Shown: in pieces, positions 1 to 8,064 of the stretch
How the letters are laid out: each line of letters starts with the position of its first letter
Numbering within the stretch: position 1 is the first letter of the stretch
Origin: Bacteroidota bacterium
GTDB taxonomy: Bacteria; Bacteroidota; Bacteroidia; 2-12-FULL-35-15
Length of the DNA stretch: 37,235 bases
Reading direction: 5' to 3'
Assembly (NCBI GenBank): GCA_003151815.1
Contig: PLYN01000030.1
Location: 1-37,235 of the forward strand
The notes under the pieces: model-generated
What the model was told of the DNA's origin: nothing
What the model saw: only the letters and a program-made list of their open reading frames with translations
Database searches by the model: none
Program-made: the position numbers and the translations under genes

Positions 1-31
1 ACTTATTCGGTATAAACTCTAATATATAAAA

Positions 32-199
32 ATGGAAAACTTGCTTTATGCCATCGCAGTAATATTAATTATTATCTGGGCTATCGGATTTATAGGCTTT
101 CAAGACGGAGGCATCATTCATATTCTTCTTGTTATTGCAATAATTGCAGTAGTATTAAGAGTTATCAGAGGAAATAAACCTACTATGGGACTTTTTTAA
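32..199 (+). CDS. DUF5670 / lmo0937-family small membrane protein
   Basis: A 55-residue hydrophobic protein starting MENLLYAIAVILIIIWAIGF. It has two membrane segments, roughly residues 4-22 and 27-43, separated by the short hydrophilic turn FQDGG, and a basic tail (RVIRGNK). The pattern MxNLLYxIAVxLIIIWxIGF followed by GGIIHILLVIAIIAV matches my memory of the lmo0937/DUF5670 family of about 50-residue membrane peptides, which are widespread in Bacteroidota and Firmicutes and of unknown function. The upstream region is cut by the window edge, so its promoter cannot be judged. Family assignment is fairly sure; role is unknown. Confidence 0.8.
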   Translation: MENLLYAIAVILIIIWAIGFIGFQDGGIIHILLVIAIIAVVLRVIRGNKPTMGLF

Positions 200-396
200 G
201 TTCCATTAGGAGCGAAATATTTGTAGAAAGAATAATAGAATAATTATAAAAATCTTTTTAGGGGTGGTATAAATTTCTACGAATAAAATCAAACAGTTTC
301 TAATAAATAATATTTTTTACCCCCCTATTAAAATTTAACCAAAATCGAAAATATCTTACATCGGATTATATAAATATGTTAAAAATAATACCTTCG

Positions 397-451
397 TCGG
401 ACAAAAAATGATATTAATCAGTTTTTGTCCGATTTTAAATGTTTAACTTTG
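397..451 (+). promoter_or_regulatory. Fnr-type box and -7 element for the receiver gene
   Basis: The box TGATATTAATCA (409-420, centre 414.5) lies 36.5 nt upstream of the G ending the perfect -7 element TAACTTTG (444-451). The box is embedded in a wider palindrome with the same centre: arms TCGGACAAAAA (397-407) and TTTTTGTCCGA (422-432). If transcription starts a few bases after the -7 element, the box sits near -41, the class II activator position of Crp/Fnr proteins. Confidence 0.75.
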
Positions 452-478
452 TATTAAAATAATTTAAAATTAAGCAAA

Positions 479-885
479 ATGAGCAGTGTAATTCTTATTA
501 TTGAAGATCATTCAGATATTTGCGAAAACACAGCCGAACTTTTAGAACTGGCCGGCTATAAGGTTATTACAGCCAGTAATGGGAAAGATGGCATTGAGCT
601 TGCCCATAAAAACAAGCCCGACTTAATATTGTGCGACATCATGATGCCCCAAATAGACGGATATGGTGTTTTATATGCGTTAGGCAATACGCCGGAGATC
701 TCCGGACTCCGTTTGTTTTTCTTACTGCCAAATCAGAAAATAGTGATATAAAAAAAGGGATTGATCTAGGTGCCTGTGATTATATTGTGAAGCCTTTCGA
801 AAACGAAGAATTACTTAGGGTGGTGAAGGAAAAACTTCAAAAAAATAAATCACCGGACAAAAAAATTGAAAATTTTATTTTATAG
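479..885 (+). pseudogene. Single-domain response regulator (receiver), frameshifted
   Basis: Reading from 479 gives a CheY-like receiver start with the acidic pair E9/D10 and phospho-acceptor Asp53 in CDIMMP. After PEISG (about 705) the frame is lost and the rest (TPFVFLTAKSE, then K of VKPF) continues in another frame to the stop at 883-885. Comparison with the paralogous receiver at 20112-21173 (EMIGTPFVFLTAKA) shows that restoring one base between 705 and 706 repairs it to a protein of about 135 residues with all receiver landmarks. It would have no output domain, so it would act as a phospho-relay or compete for the kinase encoded just downstream. A one-base sequencing error is an alternative to a true pseudogene. 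It has its own Fnr-type promoter. Confidence 0.8.
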
Positions 886-1000
886 ATTGAGCCAGGCAAA
901 CATCAGGTCTTAAACATTTATTTTCAGGTTTTTTATTACCCTTTCCACAGTTTTTTCTTACATTCATTTTCCATTGTGGTTTAATGTCTTCTTCCATCAT
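875..1000 (-). CDS. Small Cys-containing protein, 41 aa, unknown
   Basis: A 41-codon reading frame from the double ATG at 1000/997. It reads MMEEDIKPQWKM, then a basic stretch with RKNCGKGNKKPENKCLRPDV and a third Cys before the end. It is convergent with the receiver gene and overlaps its last 11 bases. Three Cys, many Lys and no low-complexity bias look protein-like, and it fills an otherwise empty 220-bp gap. I do not recognise a family, and no promoter element was identified. Confidence 0.5.
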   Translation of the reverse strand: MMEEDIKPQWKMNVRKNCGKGNKKPENKCLRPDVCLAQSIK

Positions 1001-1108
1001 TAAACGGATGAGAATTAAAAATGCATAATATATAACTGACAAACTCGTGAAAAAAGCTGCTCCTAAAAAAAAGATTAAAAAAAAAACGAAATCGATTACA
1101 AAAAAGAT

Positions 1109-2398
1109 ATGAGTACAACAAATTTCAAAAAAAACAATTTTTTAGAATTGCGCCAAAAGGCTGAAGAAAAAATTCAAAGAATAATTAAAAAGGTGAAAAC
1201 GGAAATTGTTCCGAAACATGAACTTGAGCATGAATTAAGTGTTCGGGAAATTGAAATGGAAATGCAATACGACGAACTGACTTTAACAAAAAACGCTTTA
1301 AAAGAATCACTAAAAAATTATTCCACTTTTTTTGATTATGCTCCCATAGGTTATTTTATTCTGGACAAAAATGGTGTGATACGTAATGTAAATCAAACTG
1401 CCTGTTCTCAGTTAGGAATTGATAAGATGCAATTAATAGCGAAAGCCCTTTCAACATTTTTAAGAACCGAACAGTGTCAGGATGATTTTTACCGACATAG
1501 AAATCTGGTGCTTGAAACCGAAATATCACAGCAAGTTGAATGTGAAATTAAAAGAAAAGATGGGTCTTTTTTTATAGCTTTGATTGAAAGTAGTTATGTG
1601 AAGGAAAATGAAAATTTCAATTTTTTCCTTTCTACAGTAAGCGATATATCCACGAGAAAAAAGCAGGAACGAAAAGTTGAAATGGCCCTGATCAAAGAAA
1701 AGGAACTAAATGCGATGAAATCTCAATTTATTACCATCGCATCCCACGAATTCCGAACACCATTAACTACCATTCTTTCATCTGCTAATCTCATTGAAAA
1801 ATACGGCAATCCGAAAGATGAAGAAAAGAGAAACAAGCATTTTCATAAAATTAAAACTTCTGTATCCAGATTAAAAGAAATTTTAATGGATTTCCTATCT
1901 GTTAGCGAAGTTGAAAAAGGCAACATAACAAATAATCCGGAAACTTTTAACCTGGTTAAATTTATAGAAGATATTATAGAAGAAACGAAATCATTTAACG
2001 GAACACATAATGTAAAATACATACACATCGGCTCCCACCAAAATGTGTTTTTGGATATGAAATTATTGAAGATCTGTTTGACAAATTTAATTATAAATGC
2101 CTATAAATACTCACCAAAAGGAGGTTTGATCGAAATCACAACAGAACAAAACACTCCTGAAAATCTTGTAATAATAATTAAAGATAACGGGATCGGGATA
2201 CCTGACGCTGATGCACTTCATATATTCGAAACATTTTTCAGGGCAAGAAATGCCGAAAATATTCAAGGAACAGGTTTAGGTTTAAATATAACAGAAAAAT
2301 TCGTTGGTATAATGGGTGGTAGCATTTCATTCATCAGCAAAGAAAATAAGGGTACCATGTTTATACTTAAATTCCTGCATTATAATAATGTTTTGTAA
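1109..2398 (+). CDS. PAS-domain sensor histidine kinase (soluble)
   Basis: A 429-residue kinase without a membrane segment, so a cytoplasmic sensor. Order: Lys/Glu-rich helical N terminus (1-70), PAS domain (about 71-188, FDYAPIGYFILDKNG to VSDISTRKKQ), HisKA dimerisation domain with phospho-acceptor His213 in ASHEFRTPL, and HATPase_c with N box around N326/N330, G1 box DNGIGIP at 359-365 and G2 box GTGLGL at 387-392. It follows the receiver gene at 479 and probably phosphorylates that protein and/or the receiver-Crp protein at 20112-21173, whose receiver is very similar. The PAS domain may sense redox state, O2 or a small ligand; no ligand residue can be named from sequence. The start is at an ATG after a very A-rich leader. 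Confidence 0.93.
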   Translation: MSTTNFKKNNFLELRQKAEEKIQRIIKKVKTEIVPKHELEHELSVREIEMEMQYDELTLTKNALKESLKNYSTFFDYAPIGYFILDKNGVIRNVNQTACSQLGIDKMQLIAKALSTFLRTEQCQDDFYRHRNLVLETEISQQVECEIKRKDGSFFIALIESSYVKENENFNFFLSTVSDISTRKKQERKVEMALIKEKELNAMKSQFITIASHEFRTPLTTILSSANLIEKYGNPKDEEKRNKHFHKIKTSVSRLKEILMDFLSVSEVEKGNITNNPETFNLVKFIEDIIEETKSFNGTHNVKYIHIGSHQNVFLDMKLLKICLTNLIINAYKYSPKGGLIEITTEQNTPENLVIIIKDNGIGIPDADALHIFETFFRARNAENIQGTGLGLNITEKFVGIMGGSISFISKENKGTMFILKFLHYNNVL

Positions 2399-2439
2399 TG
2401 ATTTTAATATTTAAAATATAAATACCAATGCTTCACGCG

Positions 2440-2496
2440 TTTCTCGACTCCGCTCGAAATGACAGCGCGTATGTCATTTCGAGCGGAGTCGAGAAA
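2440..2496. repeat. Perfect 25-bp inverted repeat (REP-type palindrome)
   Basis: Arms at 2440-2464 and 2472-2496 are perfect reverse complements containing CTCGACTCCGCTCGAAATGA, separated by a 7-base loop. It lies between convergent genes (kinase, and the small basic gene at 2545-2706). It may double as a bidirectional terminator. This core is one of the common dispersed palindromes of Bacteroidota genomes. Confidence 0.8.
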
Positions 2497-2544
2497 GCGT
2501 GCCAGCTTTTAATTATTACAAAAATATATTAAAATTTACTCCCA

Positions 2545-2706
2545 CTAAGCATGCTGTGTTTTTTTTAAGGCCATCAGCAACCGCTGTGGAATTGATTGGG
2601 ATGGATGATTATTATTGGAACGTGCTAACTTTTTTTTCAACTTTCCTTCCAAAAAAATATTTACTGAGGTATTAATTTTTTTGTGCAATTTTTTTTGTGT
2701 TTTCAT
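2545..2706 (-). CDS. Small basic protein, 53 aa, unknown
   Basis: Begins MKTQKKLHKKINTSVNIFLE and ends in a basic segment with HPSQSIPQRLLMALKKTQHA. It is strongly positively charged and possibly nucleic-acid binding, but that is only inference. It lies 52 bp downstream of the 139-aa gene on the same strand, so it may be co-transcribed from the Fnr-type promoter at 3222-3286. No family recognised. Confidence 0.5.
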   Translation of the reverse strand: MKTQKKLHKKINTSVNIFLEGKLKKKLARSNNNHPSQSIPQRLLMALKKTQHA

Positions 2707-2758
2707 TTTTTTAAAATTTAATGTTAAACATTATAAAATTATCTACAAATACTATAAC

Positions 2759-3178
2759 TCATGTTTTTTTAATCTGCTTAAGTAAACTCAAAACATTTTT
2801 ATTCAGGGATTTGAATCGCTTTTTAAAATTCATAAATTCATAATCTAATTGCCGATGCTTTTCTCTATATGTTTCTTCACCATCGTAATTGCTTTCAAGC
2901 AAATGACTTAAAAACTTTTCATGCTCTTCCACTGCATGCTGTAATTCGTCTAATTCTCCATCACTAATACTTAAAATTTCATTTTCAATATTTTCGATAG
3001 TGTCCCTAGAATTTATTGGAACAGATTTAAGTGTTTTTTCAACTAATAAGGAATAAAAAAAAGCGACTTCATCTCTCCAAAAATCAATCTCATTTAACCA
3101 CTCAAAACTTTGCTCGTGTAATGTTTCAAGTCCCACATCCAATAGTTGCATGGACTTGGGAGGTGCTAATAATTCCAT
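2759..3178 (-). CDS. Helical protein of unknown function, 139 aa
   Basis: An acidic, mostly alpha-helical protein without signal peptide or membrane segment. It starts MELLAPPKSMQLL; a long amphipathic region (about 20-60, with FWRDEVAFFYSLL) and a Glu/Leu-rich coiled-coil-like half (65-139, EHEKFLSHLLES, FMNFKKRFKSLN) follow. I do not recognise the family. What marks it is the promoter: two tandem Fnr-type boxes at the conserved distances, which place it with the stress genes of this window. Codon use matches the neighbours. Confidence 0.75.
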   Translation of the reverse strand: MELLAPPKSMQLLDVGLETLHEQSFEWLNEIDFWRDEVAFFYSLLVEKTLKSVPINSRDTIENIENEILSISDGELDELQHAVEEHEKFLSHLLESNYDGEETYREKHRQLDYEFMNFKKRFKSLNKNVLSLLKQIKKT

Positions 3179-3221
3179 ATTTAAAAGATTTTAATTTAAC
3201 AAATGATTTAAAAATTTAGCA

Positions 3222-3286
3222 CAAATATGCATTACATAATCAAAAATTGAAATGACAACGGGCAAATCATTGATTGATAAAAATCA
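3222..3286 (-). promoter_or_regulatory. Tandem Fnr-type boxes and -7 element for the 139-aa gene
   Basis: Minus-strand promoter. The -7-like CATATTTG (3229 down to 3222) has its final G 36.5 nt from the centre of TGACAACGGgCA (3253-3264, one mismatch) and 58.5 nt from the centre of the perfect box TGATAAAAATCA (3275-3286). The two box centres are 22 bp (two helical turns) apart. Confidence 0.65.
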
Positions 3287-3309
3287 TTTATTTTTTAGAG
3301 ATTGTTAAG

Positions 3310-3459
3310 GGCCTGTCTAAATTTTATTTAACTATTTTGTTATTGCCGACGCAATGCCTTCGACAAGGCTCAGGCTGACATCGCGCATGGTCATATTGAG
3401 CCTGTCGAAATATCAGCGATAGGCTTAATGTAAATAATTTTAATAAAATTTAAACAGGC
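3310..3459. repeat. MITE-like element with terminal inverted repeats and internal REP
   Basis: Left end GCCTGTCTAAATTTTATTTA and right end TAATAAAATTTAAACAGGC are near-perfect inverted repeats of about 19 bp. The interior carries the palindromic pair CTTCGACAAGGCTCAG / GAGCCTGTCGAAA. No reading frame of its own. The right end abuts the stop codon of the broken phosphatidyltransferase gene (3461). Related to the elements at 5027-5301 and 34967-35242. Confidence 0.7.
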
Positions 3460-3460
3460 T

Positions 3461-4085
3461 TTAATTTTTAATAATAGTTTCATCCAATAAATTTTGGTTT
3501 ATTGAGTTTTTAGCAATGGCTTTTTTATCTTTCAAAATCCAGTAGAGTCCTTTTACATTGCTTGTCCATTTTGGGATGATAAGAATAAGAATTATTTCCT
3601 CCACTGAAACAAGTATACTGGAAACAACGGTAACAAAAAAAATATTTTGTCAGGACCGAAAAAAATAATGTTAAAAAAAGTGTACCCTGAAATAGTGCTG
3701 TTACTTTTGCCAGATACGTATGAAAACTGGAAGGTTTTTTGTAACGGACAATAGATAATAAAAGTCGCAAAAGATATAGTGTGAAAGGGAAACTTAAAAA
3801 GCTAAGTTGTTCTCTAAAAAAAACATCTTCAAATTTTACAACCCCTATTACTCCTACAATAAATGTTATTGTATCACCAACGGAGTCTAATTAAGAGCCT
3901 AAATTGCTGGTCAGATTCAGTTGCCTGGCAAGATAACCATCAAGAATATCTGTGATAAAACTTATCAATAAAAGATATGCGAAAAAAACTTTCTCTCCTT
4001 CCAGAATAAGTAGTATTAATAAAGGCGCAACCAGGATTCTATATATAGACAACCAGTTTGGAAAACTAATTTTTTTAATGAACAT
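3461..4085 (-). pseudogene. CDP-alcohol phosphatidyltransferase-like gene, broken by a stop and a frameshift
   Basis: From 4085 it reads MFIKKISFPNWLSIYRILVA, then a membrane segment and the family motif region DILDGYLARQ (the D-G-x-x-A-R-x-x part of the CDP-alcohol phosphotransferase signature, here followed by TSNLGS). A TAA at 3893-3891 interrupts exactly before LDSVGD, the last part of the signature. The frame continues (RYKKPSSFHTYLAKVTALFQG) until a run of eight A at 3635-3642, after which the protein sense continues in another frame (FVTVVSSILVSVEEI to WTSNVKGLYWILKDK) to the stop at 3461. Two independent lesions favour a real pseudogene, though the homopolymer step could be a read error. 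Intact, it would be a membrane enzyme making phosphatidyl head groups. It follows hpf with a 6-bp gap. Confidence 0.8.
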
Positions 4086-4091
4086 AATACT

Positions 4092-4439
4092 TTACGAATA
4101 TATTTTTTCTATTTCTTCTATTATCTCTTTATTTTTCTGCGCTTGATTTCTTATTTCCTCCTTGCGTTTTTGCAATTGACGTCTCATTTCCTCAATAGCC
4201 AATGTTGCTGCCACTTCAAATTTTTCAGATTGATCTACCACAAACAGTCGGGAACCCGGAATGCTTAAATTTATTTCTACCACTTTATTTTTATTCTCAT
4301 TGTTTTTGTCAAGTCGCAATGTGATGATGCAACTTTCAATTTGCTTGAAGTTTTTCTCCAACTTGTAAACTTTTTCAAGTATTATAGTTTTAAGATGATC
4401 ATCAGCAATGAAATGAATGGATTGAATTTGTGTTTTCAT
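4092..4439 (-). CDS. hpf: Ribosome hibernation-promoting factor (HPF/YfiA, short form)
   Basis: 115 residues. The N-terminal part (MKTQIQSIHFIADDHLKTII, then KVYKLEKNFKQIESCIITLR) and the LSIPGSRLFVVDQSEKFEVA segment followed by AIEEMRRQLQKRKE match the beta-alpha-beta-beta-beta-alpha fold of HPF/protein Y. The long C-terminal dimerisation domain is absent, so this is a short type that binds the decoding centre of resting ribosomes. It heads a short minus-strand unit with the broken phosphatidyltransferase gene. A degenerate box-like palindrome TGACCTATGACA (4528-4539) lies 35.5 nt from a TTTATTTG, too weak to claim. Such factors belong to stationary-phase and anoxia responses, fitting the island. 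Confidence 0.9.
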   Translation of the reverse strand: MKTQIQSIHFIADDHLKTIILEKVYKLEKNFKQIESCIITLRLDKNNENKNKVVEINLSIPGSRLFVVDQSEKFEVAATLAIEEMRRQLQKRKEEIRNQAQKNKEIIEEIEKIYS

Positions 4440-4650
4440 GTTTTTTCGAATATTGAATTGAATGAGAATAATTTAAAATGTTTTTTAATATGTTGTGCAA
4501 ATAAATAAAATAAGGTAATCCAAAGTAATGACCTATGACATTTTTATCAATGATTTAGGCGTGAGTATCAAAATGTATATTTTAATAACAAGTTTCACCG
4601 TTCGAAAAAAAATGCCTCTTCAGGATGATTAAATTGAAATAATTGATAAA

Positions 4651-4715
4651 TGATGAATGTTATTTCTGCTTTTGATTGCAGTCATTCCAGAACAGATTAA
4701 TATCCAATACTTTTG
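4651..4715 (+). promoter_or_regulatory. Tandem Fnr-type boxes and perfect -7 element for the 33-aa peptide
   Basis: TGATGAATGTtA (4651-4662, one mismatch) and TGATTGCAGTCA (4673-4684) have centres 58.5 and 36.5 nt from the G of the perfect -7 element TACTTTTG (4708-4715). The next ATG is only 6 nt after the -7 element, so the mRNA would be leaderless or nearly so. Confidence 0.65.
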
Positions 4716-4720
4716 ACAAA

Positions 4721-4822
4721 ATGAATCAGAAAATATTTCAGGAAAGGTTTGTAAATGGGGTGTTAATTGCATTGGCAGTGATATTTTTATGTGCAACAGG
4801 CATTACATTTTTTGGTCTTTAA
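4721..4822 (+). CDS. Single-span membrane peptide, 33 aa, probably leaderless
   Basis: MNQKIFQERFVNGV is followed by one hydrophobic span (about 14-32, LIALAVIFLCATGITFFGL) that reaches the C terminus. A basic/polar N terminus and a single helix make it a candidate small membrane regulator or subunit. I do not recognise it. The case for a real gene rests on its promoter: a perfect -7 element plus two boxes in the same spacing as the larger regulon members. The region 4823-5026 after it shows no other gene. Confidence 0.55.
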   Translation: MNQKIFQERFVNGVLIALAVIFLCATGITFFGL

Positions 4823-5026
4823 ATTCGGATATGTTTTTAACCACATCAAAAATTATTTGATATTAAAAATTTGCAAAAATGTGTTCATCAAAAACTCCGC
4901 AGATCATTTATAATTTCTTGAAAAACAGAACCCATATTCTTACCAGAATGGTATCTTTTTTTTGTAGTTCAATCTTGCGTATTTCTGATCGTTAGGAAAA
5001 TGAAAAAGTTTGGAATGATATTAAGT

Positions 5027-5301
5027 AACTGTTTAAATTTTGTTTGAAAATTTTGTTATTGCCGACGCAATGCCTTCGACAAGCTCAGGCTGACATCGCG
5101 CGAGTCATATTGAGCCTGTCGAAATATCAGCAATAACCATACATGTAAATAATTTGAATAAATTTTATTCAAATTATTCACAGGTATGCAATCACACGGA
5201 TATTTTGCTTTGCTCAATATGAAAAAAATCTGACACACGCTTTGTCATCCTGAACGCTTGAAGAATCTCATAACAAATAAAATTATAAAATTTAAACAGT
5301 T
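5027..5301. repeat. Non-autonomous element with perfect 15-bp terminal inverted repeats
   Basis: AACTGTTTAAATTTT (5027-5041) and its exact reverse complement AAAATTTAAACAGTT (5287-5301) bound 275 bp without a gene. Inside are the REP pair CTTCGACAAGCTCAGGCTGA / GAGCCTGTCGAAA shared with 3310-3459, a secondary AT-rich inverted repeat (about 5144-5178) and a fragment TGTCATCCTGAACGCTTGAA. Its right end is 9 bp from the start of the lipoprotein gene at 5310. Confidence 0.75.
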
Positions 5302-5309
5302 TCATAAAA

Positions 5310-5738
5310 ATGAAAAAATTAAAATATTTATTTCTTGCTTCAATGCTAGGAGTAATTTCCTGTAACGGTCAGAAAAAAAATGCTGATAAAAACCAGGAAA
5401 CAATTACCAATAAGGAAATCCCGGGTCAGCCGAAAGTTGATATCAAAGTAAACAGGCGATATGATGATAAAGGAAAGTTGATAGGATTTGATTCGATATA
5501 TACTTCTTATTATTCACATTCTGAAGGGGACACGGTACTAATGGATACATTGATTAAACGGTTTGTGCCCGTTTTTAAAGAACACTATTCTTTTGATAAA
5601 AAATTAAATAAACTTTTTTTTAATGATACATTATTATATGAGGATTTTTTCCATAAAGATTTTTTTAAACAACGTTATGCATTAAATGATAAATATTTCC
5701 AACAAATAATGAATGAGTTGGATTCTATAAAAAATTAA
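5310..5738 (+). CDS. Putative lipoprotein, 142 aa, unknown
   Basis: Signal peptide MKKLKYLFLASMLGVISCNG with a lipobox (VISC) and lipidation Cys18, then a Lys/Asn-rich linker and a compact region (about 43-142) with many aromatic and Asp residues (RRYDDKGKLIGFDSIYTSYY, HYSFDKKLNKLFFNDTLLY). Probably attached to the inner face of the outer membrane or the periplasmic side of the inner membrane. No catalytic motif is visible. It is transcribed alone, with a strong terminator 69 bp after the stop. The repeat element at 5027-5301 occupies its promoter region, so its expression may start inside that element. Confidence 0.75.
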   Translation: MKKLKYLFLASMLGVISCNGQKKNADKNQETITNKEIPGQPKVDIKVNRRYDDKGKLIGFDSIYTSYYSHSEGDTVLMDTLIKRFVPVFKEHYSFDKKLNKLFFNDTLLYEDFFHKDFFKQRYALNDKYFQQIMNELDSIKN

Positions 5739-5806
5739 TTTTATAGAATCCATAGTGAACAGGAACAACATAAAAAGCCTAAAAATTAAACTTTTCAATC
5801 GCATTT

Positions 5807-5839
5807 AAAGCGTTTCAATTGGAACGCTTTTATTTTTTT
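5807..5839 (+). terminator. Intrinsic terminator after the lipoprotein gene
   Basis: A 10-bp stem (AAAGCGTTTC 5807-5816 / GGAACGCTTT 5821-5830, one G-T pair), AATT loop, followed by a T-rich tail TATTTTTTT. Confidence 0.85.
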
Positions 5840-5882
5840 AGTGCAATTTTTATCCAAACCTTATTTGTGCTCCTGTTTTTTA

Positions 5883-5925
5883 TGAGTTATATCATATATT
5901 ATTTCTCTTGATGTTTTTAGTTTTG
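5883..5925 (+). promoter_or_regulatory. Fnr-type box and -7 element for ftsH
   Basis: TGAgTTATATCA (5883-5894, one mismatch) has its centre 36.5 nt from the last G of the perfect -7 element TAGTTTTG (5918-5925). The leader to the ATG at 5969 is about 40 nt. Confidence 0.6.
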
Positions 5926-5968
5926 TAGGATAAATTTTAGAAAATCATTTAATGTTAAATTCAAATTA

Positions 5969-7903
5969 ATGGATCAATTTCCAAATCAAGATAATTTGCA
6001 ACAAAAACCTGAAAGAGGTTTTAGGTTGGGATGGATATATATTATAATAATCATCTCCTTGATACTTTTAGCCATACCCGGATCATATTTTACTGCTAAA
6101 GAAATCAACTGGCAGGAATTTGAAAAATACATTTTAAACCGTCATGCGGTTGAAAAAATTGATATTGTTAATAATGAAATAGCAGAAATATATATTAAAA
6201 AAGAATTTGCAAATGATGTTTTTTTTAAGGATGTTCTTCAACCTAAAATTGGAAAAGCATTAAATCCGGGTCCTCATTATATTTTTAATATAGGCTCCAT
6301 CGAAACGTTTGAAAGGAAAATGGAAGAAGCAGAAAAGAGTTTTTCTGAAAATGAAAAAATAGACGTTACCTATGTTAAAAGAACAAATATATTTTATGAA
6401 ATCCTTCCTTTGATAATTCCGATTATTTTGGTAGTACTGATGTTCAGGCTTTTTGCACAGAATGTCGGTGCCGGAAGAATAGGGGGGTCATCTGTTTTTA
6501 ATTTTGGAAGATCAACAGCTATGTTATATGAAAAAGAGAATAAAAGTACTATCACATTTAATGATGTAGCCGGATTGGAAGAAGCCAAACAAGAAATAAA
6601 AGAAATTGTTGATTTTTTAATGGACCCGAAAACATATACTAAGCTGGGGGCAAAAATTCCTAAAGGGGTTATTATTGTTGGCCCTCCGGGAACAGGGAAA
6701 ACGCTTTTAGCCAAGGCGGTAGCAGGTGAGGCACAAGTTCCATTTTTTTCTTTATCAGGTTCTGAATTTGTGGAAATGTTTGTGGGAGTGGGAGCCTCTC
6801 GCGTTCGTGATTTATTTAAAAACGCAAAAGAAAAAGCGCCTTCTATTATATTTATTGATGAAATAGACGCTGTAGGAAGGTCGAGAGGGAAAAATGCTTT
6901 TTTTACCGGTGCGAATGATGAAAGAGAAAGTACTCTCAATCAACTGCTGGCGGAAATGGATGGTTTCGGTACCAATAGTGGTGTTATTGTTTTGGCAGCA
7001 ACCAATCGCGCAGATATGCTGGATCCTGCTTTATTACGACCAGGTAGATTTGACAGACATATTTATTTAGAGTTACCTAATTTTAATGATCGTAGGGAAA
7101 TTTTTAAAGTTCACCTAAAGCCACTTACAGTTGAAAATACTGTTGACGCTGATTTTTTGGCTGCACAAACTCCCGGTTTTTCGGGAGCGGACATTGCTAA
7201 TATTTGCAATGAAGCTGCGTTGATTGCGGCAAGAAGAAAAAAAGAAAAAGTAGAAAAGCAGGATTTTATTGATGCAATGGAAAGGATTGTTGCGGGTGCA
7301 GAAAAGAAAAGTAAAATAATTTCTCCTGATGAAAAAAAAATAATTGCTTATCATGAGGCGGGGCACGCAGTGGTGAGTTGGTTATTAAAAGATGTTGATC
7401 CATTGGTAAAAGTTTCTATTGTTCCCAGAGGCAAATCATTGGGCGCTGCATGGTATCTCCCTGAAGAGCATCAGTTGAGAAATACTGCACAGTTTACAGA
7501 TATGCTTTGTGCTGCTTTAGGTGGCAGAGCCTCGGAGGAAATAATTTTTGGAGATGTGACCTCCGGAGCATTAGATGATCTTGAAAAAGTCACGAAACAG
7601 GCATATACCATGGTCGCATTTTATGGTTTTAATAAAAAAATCGGTAACATCAGTTATTACAATTCTAACGGCTTAAATGAAACAGGATTTCAAAAACCAT
7701 ATAGCGAAGAAACAGGTAGAATAATTGATGATGAGGTTCGTATTTTGGTTGAAAAAACGTATCAACAGGCAAAAGATTTATTATTAAAAAATAAAGATGC
7801 ATTGAAAACGCTTGCAGAATTATTGTTGCAAAAAGAAGTTGTTCTTAAAGAAGATCTTGAAAAAATATTAGGAAAACGTTCGGAAGTAGCCATTACAAAA
7901 TGA
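5969..7903 (+). CDS. ftsH: ATP-dependent zinc metalloprotease FtsH
   Basis: 644 residues in the usual order: membrane span 1 (about 22-41), periplasmic domain (42-142), span 2 (143-161), AAA+ domain with Walker A GPPGTGKT (238-245), Walker B IIFIDEID (293-300), second region of homology [17 protein letters not shown] (346-362), then the M41 protease with zinc motif HEAGH (462-466). It degrades damaged membrane proteins and short-lived regulators. It is monocistronic between the terminator at 5807-5839 and a convergent nitroreductase. Its promoter has the Fnr-type box, which suggests a stress-specific copy rather than the housekeeping one; many Bacteroidota have more than one FtsH, but copy number cannot be told from this window. 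Confidence 0.96.
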   Translation: MDQFPNQDNLQQKPERGFRLGWIYIIIIISLILLAIPGSYFTAKEINWQEFEKYILNRHAVEKIDIVNNEIAEIYIKKEFANDVFFKDVLQPKIGKALNPGPHYIFNIGSIETFERKMEEAEKSFSENEKIDVTYVKRTNIFYEILPLIIPIILVVLMFRLFAQNVGAGRIGGSSVFNFGRSTAMLYEKENKSTITFNDVAGLEEAKQEIKEIVDFLMDPKTYTKLGAKIPKGVIIVGPPGTGKTLLAKAVAGEAQVPFFSLSGSEFVEMFVGVGASRVRDLFKNAKEKAPSIIFIDEIDAVGRSRGKNAFFTGANDERESTLNQLLAEMDGFGTNSGVIVLAATNRADMLDPALLRPGRFDRHIYLELPNFNDRREIFKVHLKPLTVENTVDADFLAAQTPGFSGADIANICNEAALIAARRKKEKVEKQDFIDAMERIVAGAEKKSKIISPDEKKIIAYHEAGHAVVSWLLKDVDPLVKVSIVPRGKSLGAAWYLPEEHQLRNTAQFTDMLCAALGGRASEEIIFGDVTSGALDDLEKVTKQAYTMVAFYGFNKKIGNISYYNSNGLNETGFQKPYSEETGRIIDDEVRILVEKTYQQAKDLLLKNKDALKTLAELLLQKEVVLKEDLEKILGKRSEVAITK

Positions 7904-8064
7904 TTTAACCATAATTACAATTTATTTAGAGAGATGAAAAAGTTTTAGAAACGAATTGCACCAATTATTGCAAATGAATATTTGTTATTGGCATTGGATA
8001 ATACATATTTTCAAATTGTCAAATCTTCAAATTATTTCCCAAGTCTATTGATTCTTGTTCTTTT

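Noticed and set aside
1047-1112. Lys-rich 21-aa frame with GTG start overlapping the kinase ATG
   Set aside because: Almost pure Lys/Thr/Ala in a poly-A leader, weak start, no other support; more likely just the A-rich leader of the kinase gene.
4498-4539. Possible regulon box before hpf (TGACCTATGACA)
   Set aside because: The right half does not fit RTCA, and the spacing to TTTATTTG is one base short; not counted as a member although hpf would suit the regulon.
5056-5238. 60-aa frame on the minus strand
   Set aside because: It lies fully inside the repeat element 5027-5301 and translates its palindromes.
6394-6939. 181-aa antisense frame within ftsH
   Set aside because: A mirror frame of a strongly conserved gene; no promoter or family match.
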